A stretch of DNA of 64,000 nucleotides, taken from contig JAOPHQ010005152.1 of assembly GCA_030340625.1 (NCBI GenBank), forward strand, positions 36,001 to 100,000, in the 5' to 3' direction. Below the pieces are notes generated by a model. It had not been told where the DNA came from. It worked only from the letters and a program-made list of their open reading frames with translations, and made no database searches. The stretch comes from Merluccius polli. Lineage: Eukaryota; Chordata; Actinopteri; Gadiformes; Merlucciidae. This document shows, one piece after another, positions 1 to 10,739 of this stretch (positions are counted from its first letter, which is position 1; each line of letters opens with the position of its first letter). The position numbers and the translations under genes are program-made.

Positions 1-213
1 ATAAAGTCTCACCTTACCTTGACAACAGTTGGGCCTTTTCACACCGAACCCGTCCATCTCTATGGATCCAGCCACACCGAACCCGTCTATCTCTATGGGT
101 CCATCCACACCAAACTGTCTATCTCTATGGGTCTATCTCTATGGATCCATCCACATCGAACCCGTCCATCTCTATGGGTCTATCTCTATGGATCCATCCA
201 CACCGAACCCGTC

Positions 214-254
<41 letters not shown>
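1..254. repeat. Minisatellite followed by (CA)n microsatellite
   Basis: Positions 30-215 repeat a degenerate unit of about 30 bp built from phrases such as 'tctatggatccatccacacc' and 'gaacccgtc'. A pure (AC)n run follows at 216-254. Open frames through here are low-complexity and not genes. Positions 255-640 are ordinary non-repetitive DNA in which I see no gene. Confidence 0.85.
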
Positions 255-257
<3 letters not shown>

Positions 258-639
258 TTCTGCGGGGGCGCGGGGGACGCGGGGCCGCCACCTTGGAGTG
301 GTGATCCGCTTCACTCAGTGTCATTCGTTTGGCAGGGGCAATAAACTGTCAGCGCATTTAATTAATCATACCTCACTGAATACCACTGATTTTCACACGA
401 TTTTGGCATACATGTAGCTATGATAAAGGACACATGTTTTGGCGTGTAATATTATTTTCACAAAATACAACCAATAGTACGGTAATGTTAAATCTCACTT
501 GAAAAGTAATCCCGCGATTTCTATTTTCGACCGTCCGCTCATTTGAGCAGGAATAGCTGAGCAGCAGCTCGGCATCCATGTTTTCTTCTCCTGGCCATAC
601 GTGTCAACTGTCAATCTCTGCTGCTCCCCTCCCCCATCA

Positions 640-750
640 CCACTCCAAGATGGCCGCCGAATTTCTCGCGCCACAGCAGCCGTGACGTCAGAAAACATCC
701 GCTTTGAAGCGTTGCTGGGTATCACTTCATCCGCTTCAACGAAAGACACG
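640..750 (+). promoter_or_regulatory. Probable promoter / 5'UTR exon of the THAP gene at 1208
   Basis: A YY1-like initiator (aagatggccgcc, 647-658) and a perfect CRE (tgacgtca, 683-690) sit in GC-rich sequence. A splice donor (cacg|gtgaga) lies at 750/751. A matching acceptor (ctcaacag) at 1187 is 20 bp upstream of the ATG at 1208, so this is probably a noncoding first exon. The transcription start is inferred only from motifs. Confidence 0.45.
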
Positions 751-898
751 GTGAGAGTCTTATCTTCATTTTCCTTGTTATCGTTAGCGATCATTGCCGT
801 CACGTAGCTGCCTTGATTTGAGAGTAAAGTCAGTAATATAATGCACGAGCAGCAACTTCAGCTAGCTAACGTTATAGCAGGGGGTCTCCAACATTTCC

Positions 899-1118
899 CC
901 TCCTAACGTTAGGACTACTTTGACTTGTAGCCTTCAGACTGTCCTCCTAACGTTAGGACTACTTTGACTTGTAGCCTACAGACTGTCCTCCTAACGTTAG
1001 GACTACTTCGACTTGTAGCCTACAGACTGTCCTCCTAACGTTAGGACTACTTTGACTTGTAGCCTACAGACTGTCCTCCTAACGTTAGGACTACTTTGAC
1101 TTGTAGCCTACAGACTGT
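899..1118. repeat. 44-bp tandem repeat in the 5' intron of the THAP gene
   Basis: Five near-identical units begin with 'tcctaacgttaggactact' at 901, 945, 989, 1033 and 1077, so the period is exactly 44 bp. Each unit contains the palindrome 'cctaacgttagg'. The array lies between the presumed noncoding exon and the ATG exon. Confidence 0.9.
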
Positions 1119-1207
1119 CCACCTACCAGACATCTGATGTTGTATATTTCTTCTCTCCCTGTTGTCCTTGTGTCCATCTCTCAACAGCATAGCCTTCTGT
1201 CATCACT

Positions 1208-1969
1208 ATGGCCCCCTCCTATTGCAGTGTGCCAGGCTGCTCATCCAACAGGAAGAATATGCCCTATCTTAGCTTTCACGATTTCCCAGCCGACTTAGAG
1301 CTTCGTACTTCTTGGGTGAGGGCAATGCGACGTGATGAGGGGCCACAGTTTAAGATCCTTCGTGGGAGTACCTTCATCTGTAGTCTCCATTTCACAGAGG
1401 AGGATATGCACATTTCTGCCAGTGGGCGGAAGAAACTAAAGAAAGGGGCAGTGCCATCCAGATTCATTTGGAATGACTTTTGCAAAGGTAAGAGGACGGT
1501 GTTAAAATGTATGTATTAATGAATGTATTTTTCTCTAAAATCATAGGCATCTCCCTTTGATCAGCTTGCTGCCTGGTCCTTTAGTACTTTTCCTGAATTA
1601 CGAACTATATACACAAATACATACATTTTTAGTATTGCATTGCATCGTATAGTATTGCATTGTTCCCATATTGAACAGGATATTGCACATTGTTCCCACT
1701 GTATAGTATTGCACATTCATAGTATTGCACATTGTTCCCATATTGCACATTCATAGTATTGCACATTGTTCCCACATTTATGATATTACACATTGTCCTC
1801 ATGAAAATCAACATATCTGTTTTTATAGGAAATGGGTCACAACCTCGGGAATCACCATATCAGCGGGCAAGAAAACGCCTTGCTGAGTTGCCTGTCCCGG
1901 AGAGCAGCGAGAATGTAGAACCAGATGCAGTGCTGGATGATCATGACTACACCAGTCATCCCTCTCCTG
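1208..1969 (+). CDS. THAP-domain protein, exons 1-2 (1208-1487, 1829-1969)
   Basis: The first exon encodes a full THAP zinc finger (C2CH DNA-binding domain of P-element/Kolobok-type transposases and related host proteins). Cys6, Cys11, Cys58 and His61 are in place, and the closing AVPSRF motif is at residues 81-86. The donor at 1488 (g|gtaaga) joins in phase 1 to an acceptor at 1828 (ttttatag). The second exon is basic then acidic and ends in a DHDY-containing stretch before the donor at 1970 (gttagt). The THAP exon at 7346 has the same THAP-to-DHDY layout, so the two are probably paralogues. Later exons are not identified; the DNA downstream holds a MITE and an opposite-strand gene. The product is probably a nuclear DNA-binding protein, either a domesticated or decayed transposase relative. 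I cannot assign a named THAP gene. Confidence 0.75.
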
Positions 1970-2273
1970 GTTAGTATTTTAAAAATGAATCCTTCTCTCA
2001 CAGAAAATCATATAAATCATATGTATTTCATATAGTTATTATCCTCATGCTATCAACCTAATAGAGTCAAGTAATATCTGACACAAGGTATGGCAATAGA
2101 GACCAGGGAAGCCTAGATGGCCTGCAGTCTTTCATTTGAATTGAATTTATTAAATGGGTATGCTAATTACTTTAATTTCTAAATATTTGAAAGTATTTGA
2201 ACCTAATGGTGAAGGAGGACTGTATCAGCTTCATACGTGATTCACATGTACATAAAACTATTCACTAGATGTA

Positions 2274-2747
2274 CTACACTGCTAGCCTGGCTCCGCCCTC
2301 CGACGTACTTCCGCTCAATTTTCATTTCCCTTCAGTACTAGGTCTGGGTATTCGGCATATTCGCGGGTTTTCTCCCGGTAAAGTTTTACCGGTCCAATCA
2401 GCGAACAGGAGGCGCGGCCTGAGAACAGTGACGTAGAGGTCGTGCGCGAATTTCAGTTATTGAGCGTAAGTACGGAGGCGGGCGGAACCAGGCTAATGCT
2501 AATGCTCACTGCATCTGCCGTTTGTATACTGCGCGCAACGTGGTTTCTGGCGCATGAAATACGTCACGACCAAACGTTAGCGATTGGTTATGGCAGATTC
2601 GGAGTGGCACTGGGCAGAGCCAATAGGTTTTAAACTTCAACAGAGCACCCGCCTTCAGTTAGTTAACAATTGTCAATGGTGAGTGGCCAGACTCTCTGTA
2701 CAAATGAAATGTAGTACGAGAGGCTGGTGACCAGGCTACTACACTGC
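2274..2747. mobile_element. MITE with 9-bp target duplication (copy 1)
   Basis: The element spans 2283-2738. Its ends are inverted (tagcctggctcc at the left, ending ...ggtgaccaggcta at the right) and it is flanked by the direct repeat ctacactgc (2274-2282 and 2739-2747). A closely similar copy lies at 12870-13331 with its own 9-bp duplication. There is no coding capacity. A 9-bp duplication is the usual signature of Mutator-like elements; the superfamily is otherwise inferred. It contains CRE-like 'gtgacgtag' sequence and GC-rich stretches. Confidence 0.85.
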
Positions 2748-2903
2748 ACTCTCAATCAGAATTTCTCAATCAGATTTTATTGTCCAAGTGTACTTGCATA
2801 TACAGGGAAGTACTATAGACGTGTACCATACAAAACAATAGACAACATACCTTATGCACTTATCAACATTATATACAACAAGGATCTGAAATCAAATCAT
2901 GTT

Positions 2904-4440
2904 TTAAACTTTACTACTTAAGAAGACATCCATGTAGATGTTAAAATAGAAGTCATCAAGCTTTTGGAGCATTGAGTGGATTACCTCCTCATCCCTAAAG
3001 ATTCTCTCTATAGTGAAGTCTGTGTGTGTGTCTGTGATGAAATCACACCACTGAAGGCCACTAATGGCTAGTTGTCCTTGCACCTGATAGTAGTATTTGT
3101 GGGTCTTCCGTAAGCAAGCTTGGCCTTTTACTGTGGTCAGGTGTGCCACTTGCGCAACACTTTCGACGTTGCAGGCCTTGACCTCTGCCAGGCCGAATGG
3201 TGGTGTTTCACAAGGGTTGAAGACCTTGGCGTCAGGGCTTGCGCTAAGGTGAGGTGCATCTGGGTGGACGATTACTCCACAAGGACTCACTGAAACGTTA
3301 CAAAACTCTGCATACCGCTGTAGTATCTCAGGTTCCAGGTCCAAACCCCGCTTCATAGCAGCCGTCTGTGGAGTTCCCTTCAGGATGCGAGTGGCTAGGG
3401 CTTTGGCAGACGACTCCCCACGGACATGACAGATCTCTCGGAAACGGCTGGCTGTGAGTCTGGGGTCCATAACTGGCACTCCGACTCCTGCCTGGTTTCA
3501 GCCTCAATAGCAGCAGAGATCTCCAGTGTTACCTTTCAAAACATAAGAAGCAAAAAAACCAAAAAAACAATGCAATCAGTTTAATTGTGAATATGATCAG
3601 ATAACCCTTAATGTGACCACCCTCAAAATCTAAAGGTTACATAAATCAATACATAAATCATAAAAACCTTAAGATTCTCCAGGTGGCATTGCTGCCTGTA
3701 ATTGGGCACAAAATGTACAGGGAATTTAAAATTGTAGCCATCAACAGGGAGCCGAGGAAAAGCAGGGGCATCATGGTGTCTTATATATTCTCTACTAATG
3801 TCAGGGGGGCACTGGTAAGAGAGGACAGAGCCAAATGGCACAGGACCAAATTTTGAGTCCACCAAATTAAGTGTCTCAAGCCCGTGCAGCAGTTTACATA
3901 TGCCTGGTTGTGGACGAAGTTCTTTCAGTTTTTCCCCGCTGGCCATCAAATTAGGATCTGGAAGAGGCCCTAAGAAGAGAGTAAGAATGGAGAGCAAAGA
4001 GTGAGACTAATGACAGTAGATGAAGACAGGCCAGAAAAGAAGAAAGGAGACTATTTCAAACTCACCAGCATATGCTCTGTACAGTGTGCACTTTGCACCA
4101 GTCCTTACATTTTTTTTTTTTTTGGGCTTACACACTCTCATATCGTTAGTAGCCTCTGGTGCGATTCCCTATAACAACAATAATAATGATAACAACAACA
4201 ACAACAATAATAATATAGGCAATGTGAATTGCAAGTCCTTCATTTTCAATATCTGACCTGTGTCCTTGGCCGGTGCCAGGTCTGCAGCTGGCTGGTGCAG
4301 GACAGTGGCAATGGGACAGTGCTGAAGCCCATGGTACTGTAGTGCGCTGTCTGGAAAAGCAGGGCTACCATGTGATTACATAGAGCTTTACCGGCGGCAC
4401 AGGAACAAGATGTGCAATCCAGTGCCACGGGGTCCTCTAC
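2904..4440 (-). CDS. SWIM zinc finger / YqaJ-type nuclease gene, possibly frameshifted
   Basis: Four exons are legible on the minus strand. Exon about 4440-4258 encodes a SWIM finger (CSCAAGKALCNHMVALL). Exon 4168-4066 is a Lys-rich segment, exon 3969-3668 a linker, and 3532-2904 a YqaJ/lambda-exonuclease-like domain. The nuclease part shows PRLTASRF, a SPD motif and an E-x-K (AEVKAC), as expected for this nuclease fold. Phases of the first three junctions agree. In the last exon the frame from the splice site (VTLEIS...) runs into a stop at about 3404, while the YqaJ frame is shifted, so a 1-nt deletion (or equivalent) near 3460-3495 is likely. SWIM plus YqaJ proteins are common in fish genomes as transposon-related families. 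No 5' exon is visible beyond the transposons at 4.65-5.3 kb. Probably a decaying copy. Confidence 0.65.
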
Positions 4441-4653
4441 AGTCAAAAGTAAACTGGCAATAGAGACACAGTGTGTTAAGTTAATTTGGACAATTTCTAA
4501 ATGATCAAAAGAGTAACATGAATGAACATATGGAACAGCAGGTGTAAGGAACTTGAGCATTTACATGTGCAGAATAACAATCAGTGTGCTGTTAAATTAG
4601 AAATAAATGCACTGGGGGCGCACTGGGGACCCATCCAAGATGGCGGCCGCGCT

Positions 4654-5097
4654 GATACGTCAGCTCCAACAGGCAGCGTCAGTCTATGAGGCGTCTATGT
4701 ATATTATGTCTGTGAAAAGGAGGCCACCGGTCGCGCGCATAGACATAATATACGTAGACGCCTCATAGCAGTGGCGGAGCCAGAGCGTAGCTAATGGGTA
4801 GGCCTGCAAACATCTGGGTGGGCCTGATCATTTTCTCCTGGACCGGCCCACAACAGGGACGTTGACCGACGGGGGAGGGATGCGCGATTGTTGACGGGGA
4901 GGGGGTGCGCGAATGGTGCGCGAATGTTGACGGGGGTGGGGGGGGGGGGGGGCGATTGTTGCCGTGAACGTGCATGTCGCGCAACATTTTTATTCATTTT
5001 TGAAATTAAAAGTTTTAATGTCCACAAGAAACAGAAATAACAATTAAACATTGAAAGCAGAGTCTATGATAATTCGTATGAATTATCATTAAAAAAA

Positions 5098-5138
<41 letters not shown>

Positions 5139-5320
5139 TTATTTATTTATTTATTTATTTATATATATATATTTTTTTCTTTCTTTTTTTTTTTTCTTTT
5201 CTTTCATGAATCTTACTGGGTGGGCAAGCTGTCAATCTGGGTGGGCCTGTGCCCACCCAGGCCCACCCATAGATCCGCCCCTGCCTCATAGACTGACGCT
5301 GCCTGTTGGAGCTGACGTCC
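4654..5320. mobile_element. Palindromic MITE interrupted by a nested hAT element
   Basis: The outer element has inverted arms: 'cagctccaacaggcagcgtc' at 4661-4680 recurs inverted at about 5294-5313. The left part also folds on itself, since the stretch around 4682-4712 is the inverse of 4733-4768. At 4769-5283 it is split by a second element flanked by cctcatag on both sides, annotated separately. Confidence 0.7.
4761..5291. mobile_element. Non-autonomous hAT element with 8-bp TSD
   Basis: The element at 4769-5283 begins cagtggcggagcc and ends gatccgcccctg (imperfect TIRs of the CAGGGGCGG class). It is flanked by the 8-bp direct repeat cctcatag (4761-4768, 5284-5291), diagnostic of hAT transposition. 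The interior contains poly-G (4931-4951), a (TA)n stretch (5105-5132), an ATTT repeat and poly-T tracts. A related G-rich phrase ('gcgcgattgttgacggggg') recurs at 57024-57043. Confidence 0.85.
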
Positions 5321-5552
5321 ATGAAGACCATAAAGAAAAAATGTCGTAGCAATGGGTCTGATTCTGCAGCATGCACACATGCACCACCGGCCCCATCTAG
5401 TGGCCAAACAAAGAATTGTAATTTGCTCTAATATCCCTTTTATTAATTTACATTTAGTATGGAGTGTAGCTTGATGAAGGCTGCAACATAAAACAATGTG
5501 AAAAAACTGAAATTTATATTCACATCCATTTCTACTGTAGAGCCATACAGCT

Positions 5553-6022
5553 GTGGCAAGAGTGGTGGAGGCTTTGCAGAAAACAAACAGTCAAAAGTAT
5601 GGCTACCTTCATTTTGAAGCCCTGTCATCCCACACATATGAATTCTCGTGTGTGAACTGTGGAGATCACCCCCCTGTTGTTATTATGGATCTGCACAAGA
5701 AGGGCGTATTCAGTATGCCAAGTGGGTACTTTTTTCTTGTTTTTCCCAGAAATGCTACAAGTGTCTTACAATTGGCGCTGATTGATTGCCAGTGTGTGAC
5801 ATCCAAGAACCACCACCTGAATGTGATGGCCAGGTGGATGTTAATGACTTCTGGCTGTCTGTTAGCCAAGACATTCTGTGTTCGGGCTTTGTGAAGAGGA
5901 AGGAAGGGAAAAAGGATTGTGAAAAGAAGGAAGGATGGAGGAAGGGAACAGATTGGGTCAATTTGACCCAAAAGGACAACAGGAGGGTTAAGTATTATAT
6001 AAGATATTTTTTTCTAAAATAA
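5553..6022 (+). CDS. HMGXB3-like cysteine domain, two exons (about 5553-5721, 5793-6022)
   Basis: The first exon encodes a segment with CVNCGDHPPVVIMDLHKKG. A short 71-bp intron (donor after 5721, acceptor ...ttgccag at 5792) joins it in phase to a second exon with the sequence DGQVDVNDFW and then DILCSGFVK, followed by a basic tail and a stop at 6022. An AATAAA-type signal follows (about 6018-6023). This pattern (CxxC, V-x-MD-x-HKKGVF, then E/QVD...FW) resembles a domain I know from fish HMGXB3-like proteins; the identification is from memory of the family pattern. The 5' end is not defined. It could belong to the + strand THAP gene at 1208 or be an isolated fragment. Confidence 0.45.
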
Positions 6023-6829
6023 AAGCTTTCAAATTTTGTGTTTGAAGGTTCATATTTTAAAGATTTGTGTATGGTCATTTAGTCTTTTGAATTGTATAAT
6101 TAATTCAAAAATATTGTAGCCTACTTATTTCTCTAATTTTATTTCTGTCAAAGGGAAGAAATCTTTTCTGTTAACCCATTAAGTAACATCAATGTGATGT
6201 ATAGGCCGATGTAAACGATCTATTTTAATTGACAACTGATACTAATTTTTATTATTTTAATATTAATTTTAGTTCAAAATTGCCTTGTGCACATACATTA
6301 GTAAAAAATAAAAGAAGTGAAAAGATGCATGCACCAGATAGGGGACCACCAGATTTGGTAGAAGGTTTATGTTCATCTGTAGTCTGTTTTCACGTTGTTT
6401 CTCTTATTTTGTTTAAGTGACAATAAAAGCTGTTTCTGGTCATTTAATTTGTCTTTATTGACCACACAGCCAGGCACCTTGGTACAGTTTAAACCTAAGG
6501 ATTTCAGAATGGTACAGAATATAGATTGAAAAGGTTGCTTCATATCGCAACATAGATCAGAAGTCAGAATTTCAAATAAATAAATACATTTAAATTGGTT
6601 TATTATTTCAAGCGCAATGTTGGCATTGGAAGGCATTAAATGTTGTAAACGAACCGTTAAAGTTGTAAATTGCTCCTGCAATTGCGCTATTAGGCTACAT
6701 TTTCTTCTTCCGTTCTGTTTACTGGTTTGCTGTTGACATTTGGCCTCCACAACCACCGTAGCGTTACGTGGGCGTGTTTTGGAGGGGCGTGGTTTGGAGG
6801 GGCGTGGTTTGGAGTACCTGTGCCGTCGC
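6023..6829. other. Intergenic stretch, no gene recognised
   Basis: AT-rich sequence to about 6720, with an AATAAA at 6423-6428. It then becomes GC-rich, with direct repeats of 'ggaggggcgtggtttgg' (about 6781-6815) resembling GC/CACCC boxes next to the copied zmym4 promoter. No ORF with family resemblance is seen. Confidence 0.6.
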
Positions 6830-7345
6830 CGCGAAGCCAGTGCGCATGCGCGCGTGCATGTTTCCGTATCCCGCGGAAACTCTCCTCTTACCCAGAGTTC
6901 AGAGGTGGTCCATTGATGAACAGGTCTCCATGTTGCTGCTGCTGGTTCGGACCTGTGTGTTTCCACCGGCGGTATTCACCTCGCGCCGCGCCGACCCTCC
7001 GCAGGAGGAGGAGCGGGAGCCGCGAAGCCGCTGATTTCACCGGTTTGACATTTGTTGTTGGGAAATCAAAACGTCCGGCGGTGCAAAGGGGCGTCGGAAA
7101 CCCCAAAGAGGAGGAGGACCCAAAAGCGAAGGTAACGACCACCGTCCTAAACTCACTTAAAAAACACGCACGCACGTAGCGTAACCCCGGGTTACCGCCA
7201 CCGAGCCGCACTAGCAGAGCCCGCCTACGGAGAGCCTGTCTACTCCCCTTTGTCACGTAAAGATGGCGGACGTTCGATTTAAAACTAGTACGGGTAACTT
7301 TACTTCCGTTCCGCCATCTTGCCTTTTATTGTCTATTACTTAAGC

Positions 7346-7775
7346 ATGGCTTCAAGATCCAAGGCATGGTGTTGCGTACCTCAGTGTACCAACAGCAAAC
7401 AAAAACAGCCGTATTTGACGTTTCATAACTTTCCCCGCGATGATGAACGCAGGAGGGCATGGATTTGGGCAATCAAGAGAGAGGAAGGTCCACAGTTTAA
7501 TGCTGATGGAGCCCAAGTGTGTAGCATTCACTTTAGCAGCGGCGACATGCTAACAACAGCAGGTGGTCTTACGAAGATCAAGCAAGGTGCAACGCCTTCT
7601 GTTTTTCCGTGGGTCACTGCCAGACCTTCAGCTCGGAGATCAGTTTACGAGAGGTCGACGGAGAGATTGGGATTTGATGTGTGTAGTAGTGAAGGCGGGT
7701 CTTGTGGTCGAGACGACGGTGTAGTTGTTGGTGTTAGCGTTGGCTTGGACCACGACTATCTGCAGCAAACCCCAG
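7346..7775 (+). CDS. THAP-domain protein, first coding exon
   Basis: The ATG at 7346 opens a THAP finger with Cys10, Cys14, Cys59 and His62 and the closing ATPSVF (82-87). A Ser/Arg-rich stretch follows, then an acidic DHDY segment just before a donor at 7776 (ccag|gtaagt, phase 1). The THAP-to-DHDY layout matches the gene at 1208. It lies inside a block of about 1.8 kb (about 7204-8995) that interrupts copy A of zmym4 relative to the intact locus. Downstream exons are not recognised. Upstream, 'aagatggcgg' (7261) and 'ccgccatctt' (7311) resemble YY1-type initiators. Likely a nuclear DNA-binding protein or the remnant of a THAP-type transposase. Confidence 0.7.
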
Positions 7776-8288
7776 GTAAGTGTATTTCTTATGTAGACGA
7801 TAAAATCTGTAGCTGTGGTAGCTAAGTGTACATGTATATGTATTAGTTAGATGTTAGTTTGTCACTGAATTGCAAATTCATAACTGCAAAAGTGAACGTG
7901 ATATAGCGATTTGAGCTTGCTTGCTTGCTTGCTAGTGCTACATTTCTGAAGCTAATTAAGCTAAAGCTAATTAATAACTGGCACTTCATAATTACCTTCA
8001 TAACTGAATATGAACTGCTCGTGGAAGAGCTTATATCCCCGATCAAGCTTGGACCCTTTAGTGACACACTCTCTCTGTACAATAGAACAAACATCACCAA
8101 AGCTGAGTTTAGGGAGGTTTATTAATGACCCAGAGAAAAAAACGCTGTAATTCACGCTAGACGCCATTGTTGACATTGATAGCCGGAAGTGAGAATACCC
8201 GTACTCGATAAAAAAAAATGGCGCCGTGAGAAAGGCCGAAAGCAACATTCAAATTACTAAATTATATTCTGAGAAAAGTGGAGTTTGG

Positions 8289-8290
<2 letters not shown>

Positions 8291-8348
<58 letters not shown>
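8291..8348. repeat. (TA)n microsatellite
   Basis: A run of about 28 TA dinucleotides followed by an A-tract. The surrounding 7.85-9.0 kb is otherwise non-coding and belongs to the block inserted in zmym4 copy A. Confidence 0.95.
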
Positions 8349-8349
<1 letters not shown>

Positions 8350-8994
8350 AAAAAAAAAAACACTAGATGTGTTACGGCGGAGTCAGAACGTCCTCACAGG
8401 TCTGCGATCTTACTCCAGGCAAGATGGTCGACCACAGGCATCTTACCACAGGCAAGATGTCTGTACAGGGTGGGGGATTTCAACATGCAGCCTTTCTTAT
8501 AGCCTATTTGTAATAGGAAAAATTGTAATCTACCTATTTTAGAACATTATTCTATTTTTTTTTTCTTTCAAGTATGCAGTGTCATAACTACATCTTTGAC
8601 GTGTATAACAAACCAAACCGTTTGAAAATCGGATGAAATTTGAGCAAGTTATGGTTATCTAAAAGTACATGTACCGACCGAGCTGCCTGGAGTAAGATGG
8701 CCGCCATGTGCGGACGTTCGACCTTGTCCACTCCACATAAGTCGCGTTGTCCCCCTTCAGAATGTTCGTTCTTGCTTTTTTTGGGTTAAATTTAAAGGGC
8801 CAGCGCGCCACACGCGCTAAAAACCACCACTGCTGTAGCACAGCCCATTTACCGACATCGTTGATCACGGAAAGTTACTTGATGGAAAGTTACTTGATGA
8901 AGTCATTAAAAACAGAATTACTCCGATTGGCTGTAGAGTGTAGGTTAAAAAGTGTTTATTTTCACCATCTTTGATTTACACCTAGGAAAGACGT

Positions 8995-9560
8995 TGAAGT
9001 TAAGTTAGCTCGTTTCGTTCGCGGCGTATTTACGTCCACCGACGTCCCGCACGGCCGCCGCGGCGTTTTTTTACGGTCGGATTTTCCACGCGTGTCTACG
9101 AAAACAAAACGGTTGACGTAACGCGCTGAGCGCACTGCCACCGGCAACCGTCGCGTGTTTTCGTGCTGCGTTGCTGCACGGGTCGTTTCTAGTGATTTGG
9201 TGATGCGTGGTAAATGTCGTTATAAACAACGGTGCGCTTTGGGATTTACGGTAACTTGGGGGGGGGGGGGGGGGGGGGGCTCGTGCGCTGTGACGTCACA
9301 TCGCAGTGGCCGTCGCCATATTGGGAGCAGAGGAATGTGTGGTGTTCCCGCGTTGGTGACAACAACAATGATGGTGGTGGTGATGATGATGATGATGGGT
9401 GGAGGGCTCGTTTTGTAATTGTTTTGTAATTCATCGAGAAATGACATTACATGAATGACTTTATGTTAACTGCCACTGCGTTTTCTCATGCGAGACGGCG
9501 CCAAAACTAAGTATCTCTGAGGCGAGGCTGTGATGGTGTGTGTTTACTTACGTTGTCTTT
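8995..9560 (+). other. Copied zmym4 first-intron segment with CRE and CpG-rich DNA
   Basis: Nearly identical to 33212-33750 of the intact locus. It contains a poly-G run (9257-9279), absent at the corresponding site in the other copy, then a tgacgtca CRE (about 9290-9297) and a (GAT)n-like run near 9368-9396. It ends at the junction where the exon 2 region is missing. Confidence 0.7.
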
Positions 9561-10739
9561 TATAGCTTGGTGCTAACTTAAGTTTTGGATTTAATAACAT
9601 TATCGCCATGGGTATTAGTTTTAGCATGCGTGTACACGTCTGTCTCTCATCTGTCTCTCATTAACTGTACATTAATGATATTTGTGGCTGTATTACAGTA
9701 ATCCTAATTGGTTTGCTTTTCTAGCCATAGAGAAGGAGACCAGGCCATCATCGCTGGGGAGCAGCATTCAAGTAGTTAAGGTTGCCATGGAGGAAGCGGA
9801 CGACGTAAGTACTGAATGCTTAAGTTAATCAAGTTAAGAAGTTAAGTTAATTCGTTAAGTTAGTAACCGAATTTCCATGAAATAAGGGGGAGAAAAATGT
9901 TGATGTTTCTCCTTTTTAATCTAGCGCCTTTGATTAGTCGATAGTAGTTTGCAGCACTACCAGTGCTGCAATCTAGTGTCTTGTTTCTTGTTCGGTTTTT
10001 AATTGTATTTTTTATTTGTAGTTATTTTCTTTTTTTGAGATGCTGCTTATACCACACATGTCTATATGCCATTGTTTTTGTATATGTACATAAAAAGACC
10101 TGTCTGGGCTCAAGACTAACATCTTCTACTGGTGCCACTCTTTCTTTGAATGGCACCATACCAAATTTAGTGGTACCCCTTTTTGGCCGCTTTGTCGTCA
10201 TATTGGTCATGTACCTCACTTGAAATAAATTCAAAAATGTTCAATTGCATAGGTGGTTTTTTACTTTTTTACTGCCAGTGCCACTCTACTAATAAAAACA
10301 ATAACACTAATGATAATAAACCTCTATAGCAACAACAGGAATACAAAAGTCAAAAAGTCAAAGTAATAACTGGACTGAATTTGATGGACAGAAGCATGTA
10401 ATAAATTACTTAATCGGGGGCAATGCCGCATTCAAGTCAGCTGGGAGGTTTCGCTTGGACCTCGGTATAAAAACCTCTTCACCTCCGGCTGTTCTTCTGT
10501 CTTGTAGCACAGGCTCCAGACTGCAACGCCGCCCAGGCTGAGGTCTCCCGCCGAGGACCCCCCCTCGCCCAGCCTGGTTACGGTGAAGGACGAGCCCATG
10601 GACAAGGAGTACAACCAGACACTCCTTTCCCCCTCCTCGACTCCCACAGATGAAATTAAAAATGAGCCTGACGCTCCAAAGGTAGGACAGCCTAAAACTA
10701 ACCCTCTGGCATCCCTGTAAAGCAATATTTCACCCATTT

